A stretch of 64,000 nucleotides of DNA. Origin: Ovis canadensis. Its lineage: Eukaryota > Chordata > Mammalia > Artiodactyla > Bovidae. The stretch covers positions 51,506,001 to 51,570,000 of the forward strand of contig NC_091249.1 in the NCBI RefSeq assembly GCF_042477335.2, read 5' to 3'. The notes beneath the pieces were generated by a model. It was not told the origin of the DNA. It worked only from the letters and a program-made list of their open reading frames with translations, and ran no database searches. The position numbers were made by a program, and so were the translations under genes. Shown piece after piece: positions 1 to 11,119 of the stretch (the stretch's first letter is position 1; every line of letters starts with the position of its first letter).

Positions 1-21
1 CAGATACACACCATGTTATAT

Positions 22-145
22 TGGAGAAGAAAACGGCAACCCACTCCAGTATTCTTGCTTGGAGAATCTCATGGACAGAGGAGCCTAACAGGCTACAGTC
101 TATGGGGTCACAAGAGCTGGACATGACTGAGCGAATAAGCACACC
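22..145 (+). repeat. Bov-A SINE unit
   Basis: ACCCACTCCAGTATTCTTGC through the ACTGAGCGA end; the tRNA head is missing. Ruminant-specific. Confidence 0.85.
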
Positions 146-154
146 ATGTTATAC

Positions 155-271
155 AAAACAGACAAGCAACAAGGTCTTACTGTATCACACAGGGAACTGG
201 AGTCAATATTTTGTAATAACTTCTAATGGAAAATAATCTAAAAAATAATATATATATGATATATAATTATA
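155..271 (+). mobile_element. L1 3' UTR, left half (interrupted by BovB)
   Basis: GGTCTTACTGTATCACACAG, then a TAATAACTTCTAATGGAAAA-type stretch and a TA tract match the bovine L1 3' end. The right half follows the BovB at about 2985. Confidence 0.7.
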
Positions 272-2972
272 TCAGTTCAGTTCAGTCGCTTAGTCGTGTC
301 TATTTGTGACTCCATGAATCGCAGCACACCAGGCCTCCCTGTCCACCACCAACTCCCAGAATTCACTCAAACTCACGTCCATCAAGTCGGTGATGCCATC
401 CAGCCATCTCATCCTCTGTCGTCCCCTTCTCCTCCTGCCCACAATCCCTCTCAGCATCAGGGTCTTTTCCAGTGAGTCAACTCTTCACGTGAGGTGGCCA
501 AAGTATTGGAGTTTCAGCTTTAGCATCAGTCCTTACAACTTCCCTGGTAGCTCAGAGGTTAAAGCGTCTGCCTGCAATGCGGGAGACCAGGGTTTGATCC
601 CTGGGTTGGGAAGATCCCCTGGAGAAGGAACTGGCAACCCACTCCAGTACTCTTGCCTGGAAAATCCCATGGGCAGAGGAGCCTGGTAGGCTACAGTCCA
701 TGGGGAAAGAATCGGACACAACTGAACGACTTCACTCACAATGAACACCCAGGACAAAAGATGGACTGGTTGGATCTCCTTGCAGTCCAAGGGACTTTCA
801 AGAGTCTTCTCCAACACCACAGTTCAAAAGCATCAATTCTTTGGCACTCATTTTTCTTCACAGTCCAACTCTCACATCCATACATGACCAGTGGAAAAAC
901 CATAGCCTTGACTAGACGGACCTTTGTTGGCAAAGTAATGTCTCTGCTTTTTAATATGCTATCTAGGTTGGTCATAACTTTGCCTTCCAAGGAGTAAGCG
1001 TCTTTTAATTTCATGGCTGCAATCACTATCTGCAGTGATTTTGGAGCTCCCCCCCCAAATAAAGCCTGGCACTGTTTCCCCATCTATTTTCCATGAACTG
1101 ATGGGACCAGATGCTATGATCTTAGTTTCCTGAATGCTGAGCTTTAAGCCAACTTTTTCACTCTCCTCTTTCACTTTCATCAAGAGGCTTTTTAGTTCCT
1201 CTTCACTTTCTGCCATAAGGGTGGTGTCATTTGCATATCTGAGGTTATTGATATTTCTCCCGGCAATGTTTCTTCCAGTCCAGCGTTTCTCATGATGTAC
1301 TCTGCATAGAAGTTAAATAAGCAGGGTGACAATATACAGCCTTGACATACTCCTTTTCCTATTTGGAACCAGTCTGTTGTTCCATGTCCAGTTCTAACTG
1401 TTGCTTCATGACCTGCATATAGGTTTCTCAAGAGGTGGGTCAGATGGTCTGGTATTCCCACCTCTTGAAGAATTTTCCACAGTTTATTGTGATCCACACA
1501 GTCAAAGGCTTTGGCATAGTCAATAAAACAGAAATAAATGTTTTTCTGGAACTCTCTTGCTTTTTCCATGATCCAGCGGATCTTGGCAATTTGATCTCTG
1601 GTTCCTCTGCGTTTTCTAAAACCAGGTTGAACATCTGGAAGTTCACGGTTCACGTATTGCTGAAGCCTGGCTTGGAGAATTTTGAGCATTACTTTATTAG
1701 CATGTGTGATGACGGCAATTGTGCGGTAGTCTGAGCATCCTTTGGCATTGCCTTTCTTAGGGATTAGAATGAAAACTGACCTTTTCCAGTCCTGTGGCCA
1801 CTGCTGAGTTTTCCAAATTTGCTGGCATATTGAGTGCAGCACTTTCACAGCATCATCTTTCAGGATCTGAAATAACTCAACTGGAATTCCATCACCTCCA
1901 CTAGCTTTGTTTGTAGTGATGCTTTCTAAGGCCCACTTGACTTCACATTCCAGGATGTCTGGCTCTAGGTGAGTGATCACAGCATCGTGATTATCTTGGT
2001 CGTGAAGATCTTTTTTGTACAGTTCTTCTGTGTATTCTTGCCACCTCTTCTTAATATCTTCTGCTTCTGTTAGGTCCAGACCATTTCTGTCCTTTATTGA
2101 GCCCATCTTTGCATGAAATGTTCCCTTGGTATCTCTAATTTTCTTGAAGAGACCTTTAGTCTTTCCCATTCTGTTGTTTTCCTCTATTTCTTTGCATTGA
2201 TCGCTGAGGAAGGCTTTCTTATCTCTCCTTGCTATTCTTTGGAACTCTGCATTCAGACGCTTATATCTTTCCTTTTCTCCTTTGCGTTTCTCTTCTCTTT
2301 TTTCACAGCTATTTGTAAGGCCTCCCCAGACAGCCATTTTGCTTTTTTTGCATTTCTTTTCCATGGGGATGGTCTTGATCCCTGTCTCCTCTACAATGTC
2401 ACGAACCTCATTCCATAGTTCATCAGGCACTCTGTCTATCAGATCTAGTCCCTTAAATCTATTTCTCACTTCCACTGTATAATCATAACGGATTTGATTT
2501 AGGTCATACCTGAATGGTCTAGTGGTTTTCCCTACTTTCTTCAATTTAAGTCTGAATTTGGCAATAAGGAGTTCATGATTTGAGCTATAGTCAGCTCTGG
2601 GTCTTGTTTTTGCTGACTGTATAAAGCTTCTCCATCTTTGGCTGCAAAGACTATAATCAATCTGATTTTGGTGTCGACCATCTGGTGATGTCCATGTGTA
2701 GAGTCTCTTGTGTTGTTGGAAGAGGGTGTTTGCTATGACCAGTGCGTTCTCTTGGCAAAACTCTATTAGTCTTTGCCCTGCTTCATTCCGTATTCCAAGG
2801 CCAAATTTGCCTGTTACTCCAGGTGTTTCTTGACTTCCTACTTTTGCATTCCAGTCCCCTATAATGAAAAGGACATCTTTTTTTTGGGTGTTAGTTCTAA
2901 AAGGTATTGTAGGTCTTCATAGAACCATTCAACTTCGGCTTCTTCAACGTTACTGGTTGGGGCATAGGCTCA
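272..2972 (-). mobile_element. BovB (RTE) LINE, 5'-truncated, with long open RT frame
   Basis: The 3' tail (TCAGTTCAGTTCAGTCGC on the plus strand) lies at the left and the body reads leftward. A frame at 2544-1192 codes 450 residues of the BovB reverse transcriptase (SIT TNKASGGDGIPVELFQIL region, CFIDYAKAFDCVDHNKL, GVCQGCILSPCLFNFYAEYI). It leaves the frame before the YADD box, where a frameshift gives GEISITSD instead of NNLRYADDT, and continues in other frames to the C-terminal part. About 2.5 kb remain after removing a nested Bov-tA; the endonuclease half is mostly lost. Inserted in the TA tract of an L1 3' end. Confidence 0.93.
538..735 (+). repeat. Bov-tA SINE nested in the BovB
   Basis: TTCCCTGGTAGCTCAGAGG head, tRNA-Glu-like B box GGTTTGATCCC and a Bov-A tail. 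It interrupts the BovB at the CCTTACAA/AATGAACACCC point. Confidence 0.9.
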
Positions 2973-2984
2973 GATTATTGTGAT

Positions 2985-3088
2985 ATTGAATAGTTATATA
3001 TAACTATACATATAACTGAAAGACTTTTCTGTATACCTGAAACTAACACAACATTGTAAATCAACTATACTTCAATTTAAAAGAAGTT
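2985..3088 (+). mobile_element. L1 3' end, right half
   Basis: TATACATATAACTGAAAGAC to CTGAAACTAACACAACATTG and AACTATACTTCAATTT is the typical end of a bovine L1; it completes the piece left of the BovB. Confidence 0.75.
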
Positions 3089-3586
3089 TCAATTGCTCAT
3101 TTCTCCATCAAACTTACTCTGAGGATGACATCTCCCTGTCCATCTACTTCATGGACCCAGGTGGCCACCTCAAATGAGCACCCTAGGAAACCTATTTGTT
3201 CATTCAAATCATCTTCCAAATCTGGCAGGTGCTCTTCTGCTGGGTGTCACATGTCCTATGCACCCCATATGGTCATCCTGTTAACAGGCCAGCTTTCCAT
3301 TGCCCTCTGCCTGACCATATGGCCAGGCCATTGGCCCCTGCCTGTGAGTCAGTAAAAACCCAGCTATAGGGTCTTTTTACTATTGTTCAGTCCCTCCACC
3401 ACTGGTAGGAAAAATGCAAATCAGCCCCCTGAGTTGATTTGCTTTGATTTTCTTCTATCAGAGTGGTAGCCTGCCAAATAGGAAGAGGTCCACTCACTGC
3501 GGAGTTTCTGCCCACAAACCAAACAGCTCTTTGTTGGCCATGAAAGGCAGCTCATAGGGCACTGCACAAGTAGCCTGTAGCCATAG
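3089..3586. other. Intergenic, no feature seen
   Basis: Ordinary single-copy-looking sequence; the 76-codon frame here resembles nothing I know. Confidence 0.5.
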
Positions 3587-3719
3587 GATCCAGCAGCTCT
3601 TTTTTTTTTTTTTCAAATTTCAAACTTTTTATTTTGTATTGGGGTATAGCCGATTAACAATGTTGTAGAAATTTCAGGTCAATAGTGAAGGGACTCCACC
3701 ATACATATACATGGATCCA

Positions 3720-3932
3720 GGCTTCCCTGGTGGCTCAGTAGAGAATCCACTGCAATGCAGAAGTCACTGGAGACACAGGTTTGATCCCTGGATAAGGAAG
3801 ATCCCCTGGAGGAGGAAATGGCAACCTGCTCCAATATGCTTGCCTGAAAAATCCCATGGACAGAGGAGTCTGGCGGGCTACAGTCCATAAACAGACAGAT
3901 GTAGACATGACCGAAGTGACTTGCAACTTAGC
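3720..3932 (+). repeat. Bov-tA SINE nested in L1
   Basis: GGCTTCCCTGGTGGCTCAGT head, B box and Bov-A tail inside the L1 3' UTR. Confidence 0.9.
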
Positions 3933-4536
3933 ACACATGCATACGTGTTCTCTCCCAAAGCCCCCTCCTCTGCAGGCTGGCACATAACACTGAGCAGAGT
4001 TCCATGTGCTATATACTAGGTCCTGTTGGTTATCCATTTTGAATATAGCGCTGGACACAACCTTCCCACACTTCCTAACCACCCCCTTCCCCAGGCAACC
4101 GTAAGTGTGTTTTCTAAGCCTGTGAGTCTCTTTCTGTTTTGAAAGTTCATTTGCACCATTTCTTTTTAGATTCCACATATAAGAGACGTCTATAATGTTT
4201 CTCCTTCTCTGTCTGACTGACTTCATTCAGTATGACTCTCCCTAGGTCCATCCATTCTGCTGCAAATGGCATCATTTCCTTTTTAATGGCCGAGTCTTAT
4301 TCCATTGTATATATTTCCCACATCTTCTTTATCCATCTGTCTGTTGGTGGACATTTAGGTTGCTGCCATGTCTTGGTTATTGTAAGAACGTGCTTCAGTG
4401 AACACTGAGGTGCATGTATCCTTTCTGATCATATTTTTCTCCAGATGTATGTCCAGAAGTGGGGCTGCAGGGTCATATGGCAGCTCTATTTTTAGTTTGT
4501 TAAGGAACCTCCATCCTGTTCTCCACAGTGGCTGTG

Positions 4537-4747
4537 CACTAAGTTGCTCAGTCGTGTCCAACTCTTTGTGACCCCATGGACTGTAGCCCGCCAGGCTCCT
4601 CTGTCCATGGGATTTTCCAGACGAGTACTGGTGTGGGTTACCACGCCCTCCTCTAGGGAATCTTCCCGACCCGAGGATTAAATCCACATCTCTTTCACCT
4701 CCTGCACTAGCAGGCAGGTTCTTTACCATTAGCACCACCTGGTACAT
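4537..4747 (-). repeat. Bov-tA SINE nested in L1
   Basis: Reverse Bov-A tail (TTGCTCAGTCGTGTCCAACT) to tRNA head (ACCATTAGCACCACCTGG). Confidence 0.9.
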
Positions 4748-4861
4748 AACAGCTGTACCAGTTTACATTCCTGCCAACAGTGTAGGACGGTTCCCTTCTC
4801 TCCCTACCCTCGCCAGCATTTGTCGTTTGTGGATTTTTTTATGATGATCCAGCAGCTCTTT

Positions 4862-5262
4862 AGGTGGTTCCGAGTCAGCCCTGGAGGAGAAGAGTAAGTA
4901 TCACCTGGCATTCTGTGGCATATTCCTGTATGAAACACTTCCATTGTATAACGGAACACTCCTGGGCATTGCCCTCCCCATTAGAGTATTTCTCAATCAT
5001 CACCCAAGGCATAATGAGGGTTTCAGGTTCAAGGTTATTTAATGTCTCTCAGTCACAGGGGAAATCTCAAAGCCCAAAAGCAAGCTGTGTGTGTGTGCTT
5101 AGGGGCTCAGTCGTGTCCAAGTCTTTTAGTAATAATTTTCTCTCAACTGTGTATGTTCTGGTCCCAAATCCCAGAAGTGGCCACTAGGTGGCACTCACAG
5201 GCTTTTGCTATCAACTCCAGTCTACACTGCACATTGGGGTTTGGAATTGCAAATCAACAACC
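4862..5262. other. Intergenic, one SINE scrap
   Basis: No gene seen. A short Bov-A scrap (GCTCAGTCGTGTCCAAGTC) lies at about 5105-5124. Confidence 0.5.
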
Positions 5263-5519
5263 AGAGGAGGCAATGGCACCCCACTCCAGTACTCTTGCCT
5301 GGAAAATTCCATGGATGGAGGAGCCTTGTAGGCTGCAGGAGTTGGACACGACTAAGCGACTTCACTTTCACTTTTCACTTTCATGCATTGGAGAAGGAAA
5401 TGGCAACCCACTCCAGTGTTCTTGCCTGGAGAATCCCTGGGACAGGGGAGCGTGGTGGGCTGCTGTCTATGGGGTCACACAGAGTCGGACACAACTGAAG
5501 CGACTCAGCAGCAGCAGCA
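5263..5519 (+). repeat. Bov-A2 SINE, full length
   Basis: Two Bov-A units joined by the linker with TTTCACTTTTCACTTTCATG, ending in a short AGC run: the Bov-A2 structure. Confidence 0.93.
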
Positions 5520-5702
5520 ACTTGTATGGGCTCAGGCACGCTCACAGTTTCCCATTTAATGTTTCCAATCAATACTGGAGGAAGGGTAGATTCCCATGCC
5601 TCCTGTTTTACAATGCTGGTAGAGGAAGCCTTCCCCAGTCAGACACAGTATCCATCCTCACAATACATTCAGGTAAAGAAGACACAACCACTTCATACAG
5701 TC

Positions 5703-5862
5703 TTGATGTGGGTTCAATCCCTGGGTCAGGAAGATTCCCCGGAGTAGGAAATGGCAACACACTCCCATATTCTGGCCTGGGGAAATCCCATGGACAGAGG
5801 AGCCTGGCAGGCTATATCCACGGGGTCACAGAGTCAGACGAGATTGAGTGACTGAACAACAG
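5703..5862 (+). repeat. Bov-tA SINE, 5'-truncated
   Basis: Begins within the tRNA part (GGGTTCAATCCCTGGGTCAG) and runs through the Bov-A tail. Confidence 0.85.
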
Positions 5863-5869
5863 CAAAGTA

Positions 5870-6248
5870 GACGCAACCACTTCATGTAGTCTGTCCATGT
5901 CTTCGATTTTCATCCAGACTTTCACCTTTATCCCGTTTATCCTCCCAATTCAGCTATAGCACTGTTCACATGCAGATTTTGGAATCACAGTGCACGGGGC
6001 TCCCATAGTAGGCTCCCATAGCAAGGAGTCCCAGAAAAGTCTCTTCTCCATCCTCTGACCATGTTACTCACTCAAGTTTGGATGGCCTTGGGTCTCCAGC
6101 AGGGGTCAGTTCTTATCTTGATTATATTGCAGGGCCATTGCCCCAGATAATTGGAGGCCTCTAGCCATCTTTGTCTTCTAGCTTTAAAAATTCCTCCACA
6201 AAGAATAAATAAAGCAAAGTTATCTAGGGCCCTTCGCTATCAGAGCCT
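5870..6248. other. Intergenic, no feature seen
   Basis: Unique-looking sequence before the U6 copy. Confidence 0.5.
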
Positions 6249-6350
6249 GTATTTACTTCAGCAGTGCGTACACTGAAATTGGAATGATACAGAGATTAGC
6301 ATGGCCCCTGCGCAAGAACGACATGCAAATCTGTAAAGAGTTCCAAGTTT
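6249..6350 (+). pseudogene. U6 snRNA copy (RNU6-like), probably dead
   Basis: Matches U6 from its 5' stem through the core GATTAGCATGGCCCCTGCGC to the 3' TTCCAAGTTT. Substitutions spread along the length, including in the 5' stem, a two-base loss next to the ATACAGAGA box (ATACAGAGA then GATTAG) and a weak 3' T run suggest a retrocopy. No TATA or PSE promoter is evident upstream. Confidence 0.85.
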
Positions 6351-6395
6351 AAAAATATATATAACTTATATAACATGTGCGTGTGTGCATGTGTG

Positions 6396-6616
6396 TGTGT
6401 TGAGTCACTTCAGTTGTGTCCAACTCTTTGTGACCCTACGGACTGTAGCCAATCAGGCTCCTCTAGCCATACGATTCTCCAGGCAAGAATACTGGAGTGG
6501 GCTGCCATGCCATTCCTCCAGGCGATCTTCCCAACCCAGGGATCGAATCCACATTTCTTATGTCTCCTGCACTGGCAGGTGGGTGCTTTACCACTAGCGC
6601 CATCGGGGAAGCCCAC
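6396..6616 (-). repeat. Bov-tA SINE after a GT run
   Basis: Reverse Bov-A tail to GGGGAAGCCC head; a GT-rich run at 6375-6400 is its tail-side microsatellite on this strand. Confidence 0.9.
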
Positions 6617-6929
6617 AATGTAACATATGTAATATATACATATCTTCACTGTGGTGTCAGTATCATTTCTCCCTTCAGTAGTGGCCCTGATACTAGTGCC
6701 TGTAGCTCAGACCAGCTGTAATCCAAACTTGGCCCAGTCTCAGGATCTGCAACACTCTTTTGCTTTCATTTTAGCAATTATAGATAATAACCAAGGCAGA
6801 ATGTATTCTTTGCTTATTTCTTGTTACTTTTGATTTCCTTATGCATCCAGTGAACTAACTCTGTGGGAGCGGATTCTATCATTTCTAAGTTCTATTACTG
6901 ATTTTTTAATATATATTTAACTTTTTACT
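6617..6929. other. Intergenic, no feature seen
   Basis: No recognised gene or repeat in these 313 bases. Confidence 0.45.
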
Positions 6930-8254
6930 GATCTATTTTTGGCCGCACTGGCCTTTGCTGCTGTGCCTGGGCTTTCTCCAGTTGCGGCGAGCAGGGGCTA
7001 CACTTTGTCGCAGTGTGTGGGCTTCTCCTTGCAGTGGCTTCCCTTGTGGAGCACAGGCTCCAGGAGTGCAGGCTCAGTAGTTAGGGCACATGGGCTCTAA
7101 ACAGCTGGCTCAGTTGTTGTGGAGGCTTAGCTGCCCTGAGGCATGTGAATACCAGATCACCTGACCTGCCTCCCCAGAAATGTGCATGCAGGTCAGGAAG
7201 CAACTGTTAGAACTAGACATGGAACAATGGACTGGTTTCAAATTGGGAAAGGAGTACGTCAAGGCTGTTATATTGTCACCCTGCTTATTTAACTTATATG
7301 CAGAGTACATCATGCGAAATGATGGGCTGGACGAAGTACAAGCTGGAATCAAGATTGCCGGGAGAAATATCAATAACCTCAGATATGCAGATGACTACCC
7401 TTATGGCAGAAAGCGAAGAGCAACTAAAAAGTCCCTTGATGAAAGTGAAAGAGGAGAGTGAAAAACTCAACATTGGCTTAAAACTCAACATTCAAAAAAC
7501 TAAGATCATGCCATCTGGTCCCATCACTTCATGGCAAATAGATGGGGAAACAATAGAAAGTGACAGACTTTATTCTTTTGGGCTTCAAAGTCACTGCAGA
7601 CGGTGACGGCAGCCATGAAATTAAAAGATGCTTACCCCTTGGAAGAAAAGTTATGACCAACCTTGACAGCATATTAGAAAGTAGAGACATTACTTTGCCA
7701 ACAAAGGTCCATCTAGTCAAAGCTACAGTTTTTCCAGGCATGTATGGATGTGAGAGTTGGACCATAAAGAAAGCTGAGCGCTGAAGAATTGATGCTTTTG
7801 AACTGTGGTGTTGGAGAAGACTTTTGAGAGTCCCTTGGACTGCAAGGAGATCCAACCAGTCCATCCTGAAGGAGATCAGTCCTGAAGATTCATTGGAAGG
7901 ACTGATGCTAAAGCTGAAGCTTTAATATTTTGGCCACCTGATGGGAAGAACTGACTCATAGGAAAAGACTCTGATGCTGGGAAAGACTGAAGGCAGGAGA
8001 AGAGAACAACAGAGGATGAGATGGTTGGATGGCATCACCAACTTGATTGACATAAGTTTGAGCAAGCTCCAGGAGTTGGTGATGAACAGTGAAGCCTGGC
8101 ATGCTGCAGTCCATGGGGTAGCAAAGAGCGGGACATGACTGAGCAGCTGAACTGACTGCTTGGGGCATACGAGATCTTCTCAGACCAGGGACTGAACCAG
8201 TGGCCCCTGCACTGGAAGGTGGATTCTTAACCACTGGGCCACCGAGAAGTCCCT
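6930..8254 (-). repeat. CHR-type tRNA SINE split by a BovB (6930-7150 and 8157-8254)
   Basis: Left part reads GGCCGCACTGGCC through CTGCCCTGAGGCATGTG; the right part resumes GGGGCATACGAGATCTTCTC and ends ACCGAGAAGTCCC. Together they make one CHR SINE in reverse. Confidence 0.85.
7151..8156 (+). mobile_element. BovB fragment inserted in the SINE
   Basis: Codes pieces of the RT end (AACTGTTAGAACTAGACATG; CGGGAGAAATATCAATAACC) and the C-terminal region, ending at the ACTGAGCAGCTGAACTGACT tail. Frames are broken: the YADD region reads RYADDYPYG and there are stops and indels further on. Confidence 0.9.
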
Positions 8255-8507
8255 TCCTTAATCTTTAAGAATGTCCATCTTTTTCATCTCCTCCCAAAGT
8301 TTTCTAGGATACTTCTCATAAAAGAAATATTCACATACTGAGGTATGAAAAAGTCATTCTGGCTTAAACATGAGCTAACGAATTTTATGCTAACTAGAAT
8401 AGCCTATTTATGATCCAGCAAACATACCTTATACATCTGCTTTAATTATTTTTAAAAAGAGCTCATCCACCAGAAGTAGACTGTTCCATGTTAAAAACAA
8501 AGGATTA
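8255..8507. other. Intergenic, no feature seen
   Basis: AT-rich unique-looking sequence. Confidence 0.45.
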
Positions 8508-8832
8508 GGGCTTCCCAGGTGACTCAGTGGTAAAGAGTCTGCCTGCCAATGCAGGTAACGCAGGTTCGATACCTGATCTTGGAAGATTCCATATGCCCTG
8601 GACCAACTAGGCCCACCCGCCACAGCCACTGAGTCTGTGCTCTAGAGCCCAGGGGCTGCAACTGCTGAAGTCTGCATACCCTGGAACCTTGGCTCCACAA
8701 CAGAAGGGACCACTGCAGTGAGAAGCCTGAGCACCAGAGCTAGGGAGTAGCCCCAGCTCGCCACAACTAGGGGAGAGCCTGTGCAGCAACAAGGACCCAG
8801 CACAACCACAAATAGATAAAAAATTTAAATTA
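8508..8832 (+). repeat. CHR-type SINE, near full length
   Basis: GGGCTTCCCAGGTGACTCAG head, B box, GCAACTGCTGAAG and CACTGCAGTGAGAAGCCTGA body, A-rich tail. Confidence 0.88.
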
Positions 8833-8892
8833 ATAACTAAAGATTAAATAAGTGTCTCTTATTAAAAAAAAAGATTAAATAAGTGACCAATT

Positions 8893-9139
8893 TTCCAGGA
8901 CAGAATACTGGAGTGGGTAGCCTTTCCCTTATCCAAAGGATCTTCCCAACCCAGGGATCAAACCCAGGTCTCCCACAATGCAGGCAGATTCTTTACCAGC
9001 TGAGTCACAAGGGAAGCCCAAAAATACTGGAGTGGGTAGCCTATCCCTTCTCCAGGGGATCTTCCCAACCCAGGAATCAAACTGGGGTCTCCTGCATTGC
9101 AGGCAGATTCTTTACCAACTGAGCTATCAGGGAAGCCCT
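8893..9139 (-). repeat. Two head-to-tail Bov-tA 5' halves
   Basis: Two about 120-base copies (8893-9020 and 9021-9139), each from AATACTGGAGTGGGTAGCC to GGGAAGCCC, in the same direction and joined directly. Both lack the Bov-A tail beyond the same point, so this looks like a tandem duplication of one truncated SINE. Confidence 0.85.
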
Positions 9140-9652
9140 GTGACCAACCTAGATAGCATATTAAAAAGCAGAGACATTACTTTGCCAACAAAGGTCCGTC
9201 TAGTCATAGCTATGGTTTTTCCAGTGGTCATGTATGGATGTGAGAGTTGGACTATAAAGAAAGCTGAGAGCTGAAGAATTGATGCTTTTGAACTGTGGTG
9301 TTGGAGAAGACTGTGGTATTGAGAGTCCCTTGGACTACAAGGAGATCCAACTAGTCAACCCTAAAGGAAATCAATCCTGAATATTCACTGGAAGGATTCA
9401 TGCTGAAGCTGAAACTCCAATACTTTGGCCACCTGATGTGAAGTACTGACTCATTTGAAAAGACTCTGATGCTGGGAAAGATTAAAGGCGGGAGGAGAAG
9501 GGGATGACAGAGGATGAGATGGTTGGATGGCATCACCGACTCTATGGACATGAGTTTGAGCAAGCTCTGAGAGTTGGTGATCGACAGGGAAGCCTGGCGT
9601 GCTACAATCCGTGGGGTAGCAAATAGTCGGACACGACTGAGTGACTGAACTT
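9140..9652 (+). mobile_element. BovB 3' fragment
   Basis: From TGTGACCAACCTAGATAGC to ACACGACTGAGTGACTGAAC, the last 500 bases of BovB, with the C-terminal VMYGCESWTIKKAE words still readable. Confidence 0.9.
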
Positions 9653-9689
9653 AAGTGTCTCTTGCTTCCTGGGACACCAGCGCTGGTAC

Positions 9690-9965
9690 CCTTGGATGAT
9701 AAGACTACGTTTCACATGCCAAGGTTATACTGATTCAGTGTATATGTGCTGATCTGATTTTTTTTTAAAAAACAAACCCCTGAAGGACTGTATCCCTGAC
9801 TTCGATGTTCTTTGCTCTGACCAGACAAAAAACTGTGCTATAAACCATGTTCCTCTGGAGCAGTCCCTCAGAGTAATCTGAGAGGCTGTCTTCTGGGCTA
9901 TAGCCCTCAGTTTGGCTCAAATACAACTCTTTTCTATTCCTATTATAGATTGTTTATTGTTTTCA
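9690..9965 (+). mobile_element. ERV class I-type LTR fragment (3' part)
   Basis: The stretch with TTGCTCTGACCAGACAAAAA, CATGTTCCTCTGGAGCAGTC and GAGGCTGTCTTCTGGGCTAT resembles the R/U5 part of ancient mammalian ERV1 LTRs. An old fossil; the family is inferred from memory. Confidence 0.5.
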
Positions 9966-10396
9966 TCCACACTTCTTTGACTGGATCTTTTGATTTACTA
10001 GTTTGTTGAATATACGTTGTTACTCAACCCATCTACTGAGTTCCTTATGTCAACAATGACACGTTTCAGGCCCCTTATCTCCAGTAGATTCTTCCTAACT
10101 GTTTGTTCTTCATGTTCAGGAGCCTCCTGGGTCTGAGGGAATCCTTACTGGCAGGTCTATGCAGTTGGCTTCACTAGTTCAAGTTGTTCCATCTCCTCTT
10201 TGCAGTTCCTGCAAGTCTCAGATCCCCAGAGGACCCACAATCCTACCTGCCTGGTATTAATAAAAGAGGCCCAAGTGAGTCTGCTGTCAACTCTGCCCTG
10301 ATGGTGAACCTACTGTGGGGGAGACTGAGGGCCTCTCAGGTACATTTTGGTCCCATCATTTTGCATTTTCTCACCCCCTCCCCATGTACCCCCGCC
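9966..10396. other. Intergenic, no feature seen
   Basis: No recognised gene or repeat. Confidence 0.45.
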
Positions 10397-10637
10397 ACGT
10401 GTGTGTGTGTGTGTGTGCCTGTGTGTGTGCTAAATCACTTCAGTCATGTCTGACTCTTTGCAACTCCGTGGACCACAACCCGCCAGGCTCCTCTGTCCAT
10501 GGGATTCTCCAGGCAAGAATACTGGAGTGAGTTCATGCCCTCCTTCAGGGGATCTTCCTGACCCAGGGATCTAGCCCAGGTCTCTTAAGCACAGTGGCAG
10601 GCAGGTTTCCTTACAGCTAGCGACACCTGGGAAGCCC
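10397..10637 (-). repeat. Bov-tA SINE with a GT microsatellite at its tail side
   Basis: (GT)n at 10397-10430 is followed by reverse Bov-A tail through GGGAAGCCC. Confidence 0.9.
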
Positions 10638-10910
10638 CGCCAGAAGTCATTTTCTATGAGACGCACTGTGTGATTCACTCCTGGCTTCCTCCCTGCTCTC
10701 ACTCCTGTGACTCATGTATTCTGTCTGCAAGCCCTGAGATCACTCAAGGTCAAATGACTGAAACTGAAATGCTTAATTTCATTTTTGCTATTATATATTA
10801 TATATAATCTTCTGATACATAAGTTCATCTACGTTTGCTGATATAACTGATACTTTGTGGTGTCAACTATCTTTTACCATGTCATATTCGCTCTGTATTG
10901 TTTTATTTTT

Positions 10911-11119
10911 AGGTCTTCCCAGGTGGCTCAGTGGTAAAAAGTCAGCCTGCAATGCAGGAGACCCAAGTCTGATTCCTGGGTCAGGAAGATCGCCTGGAGA
11001 AGGAAATGGCACCCCACTCCAGTATTCTTGCCTGGAGAATCCCATGGACAACAGAACCTGGCAGAGGACAGTCCATGGAGTTGCAAAGAGTCAGACACCA
11101 CTGAAGCGACTCTCTGTAT
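10911..11119 (+). repeat. Bov-tA SINE
   Basis: GTCTTCCCAGGTGGCTCAGT head to CCACTGAAGCGACTCTCTG. Confidence 0.9.

Larger units (their letters stand above)
3603..4845 (-). mobile_element. L1 insertion with target duplications, 5'-truncated
   Basis: Poly-T at the left, then L1 3' UTR and the end of ORF2 in reverse (CCAGAAGTGGGGCTGCAGG, GCAGCTCTATTTTTAGTTTG). Flanked by a perfect 16-base duplication GATCCAGCAGCTCTTT (3587-3602, 4846-4861), so both ends are precise. Two SINEs are nested in it. Confidence 0.93.

Noticed and set aside
5042-5851. 269-codon frame
   Set aside because: Composed of Bov-A2 and Bov-tA SINE sequence read through; the repeated NPLQCSCLENP-like words are translated SINEs.
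8893-9139. Direct repeats resembling a CRISPR-like array
   Set aside because: Only two SINE-derived copies with no spacers, in a mammalian genome.
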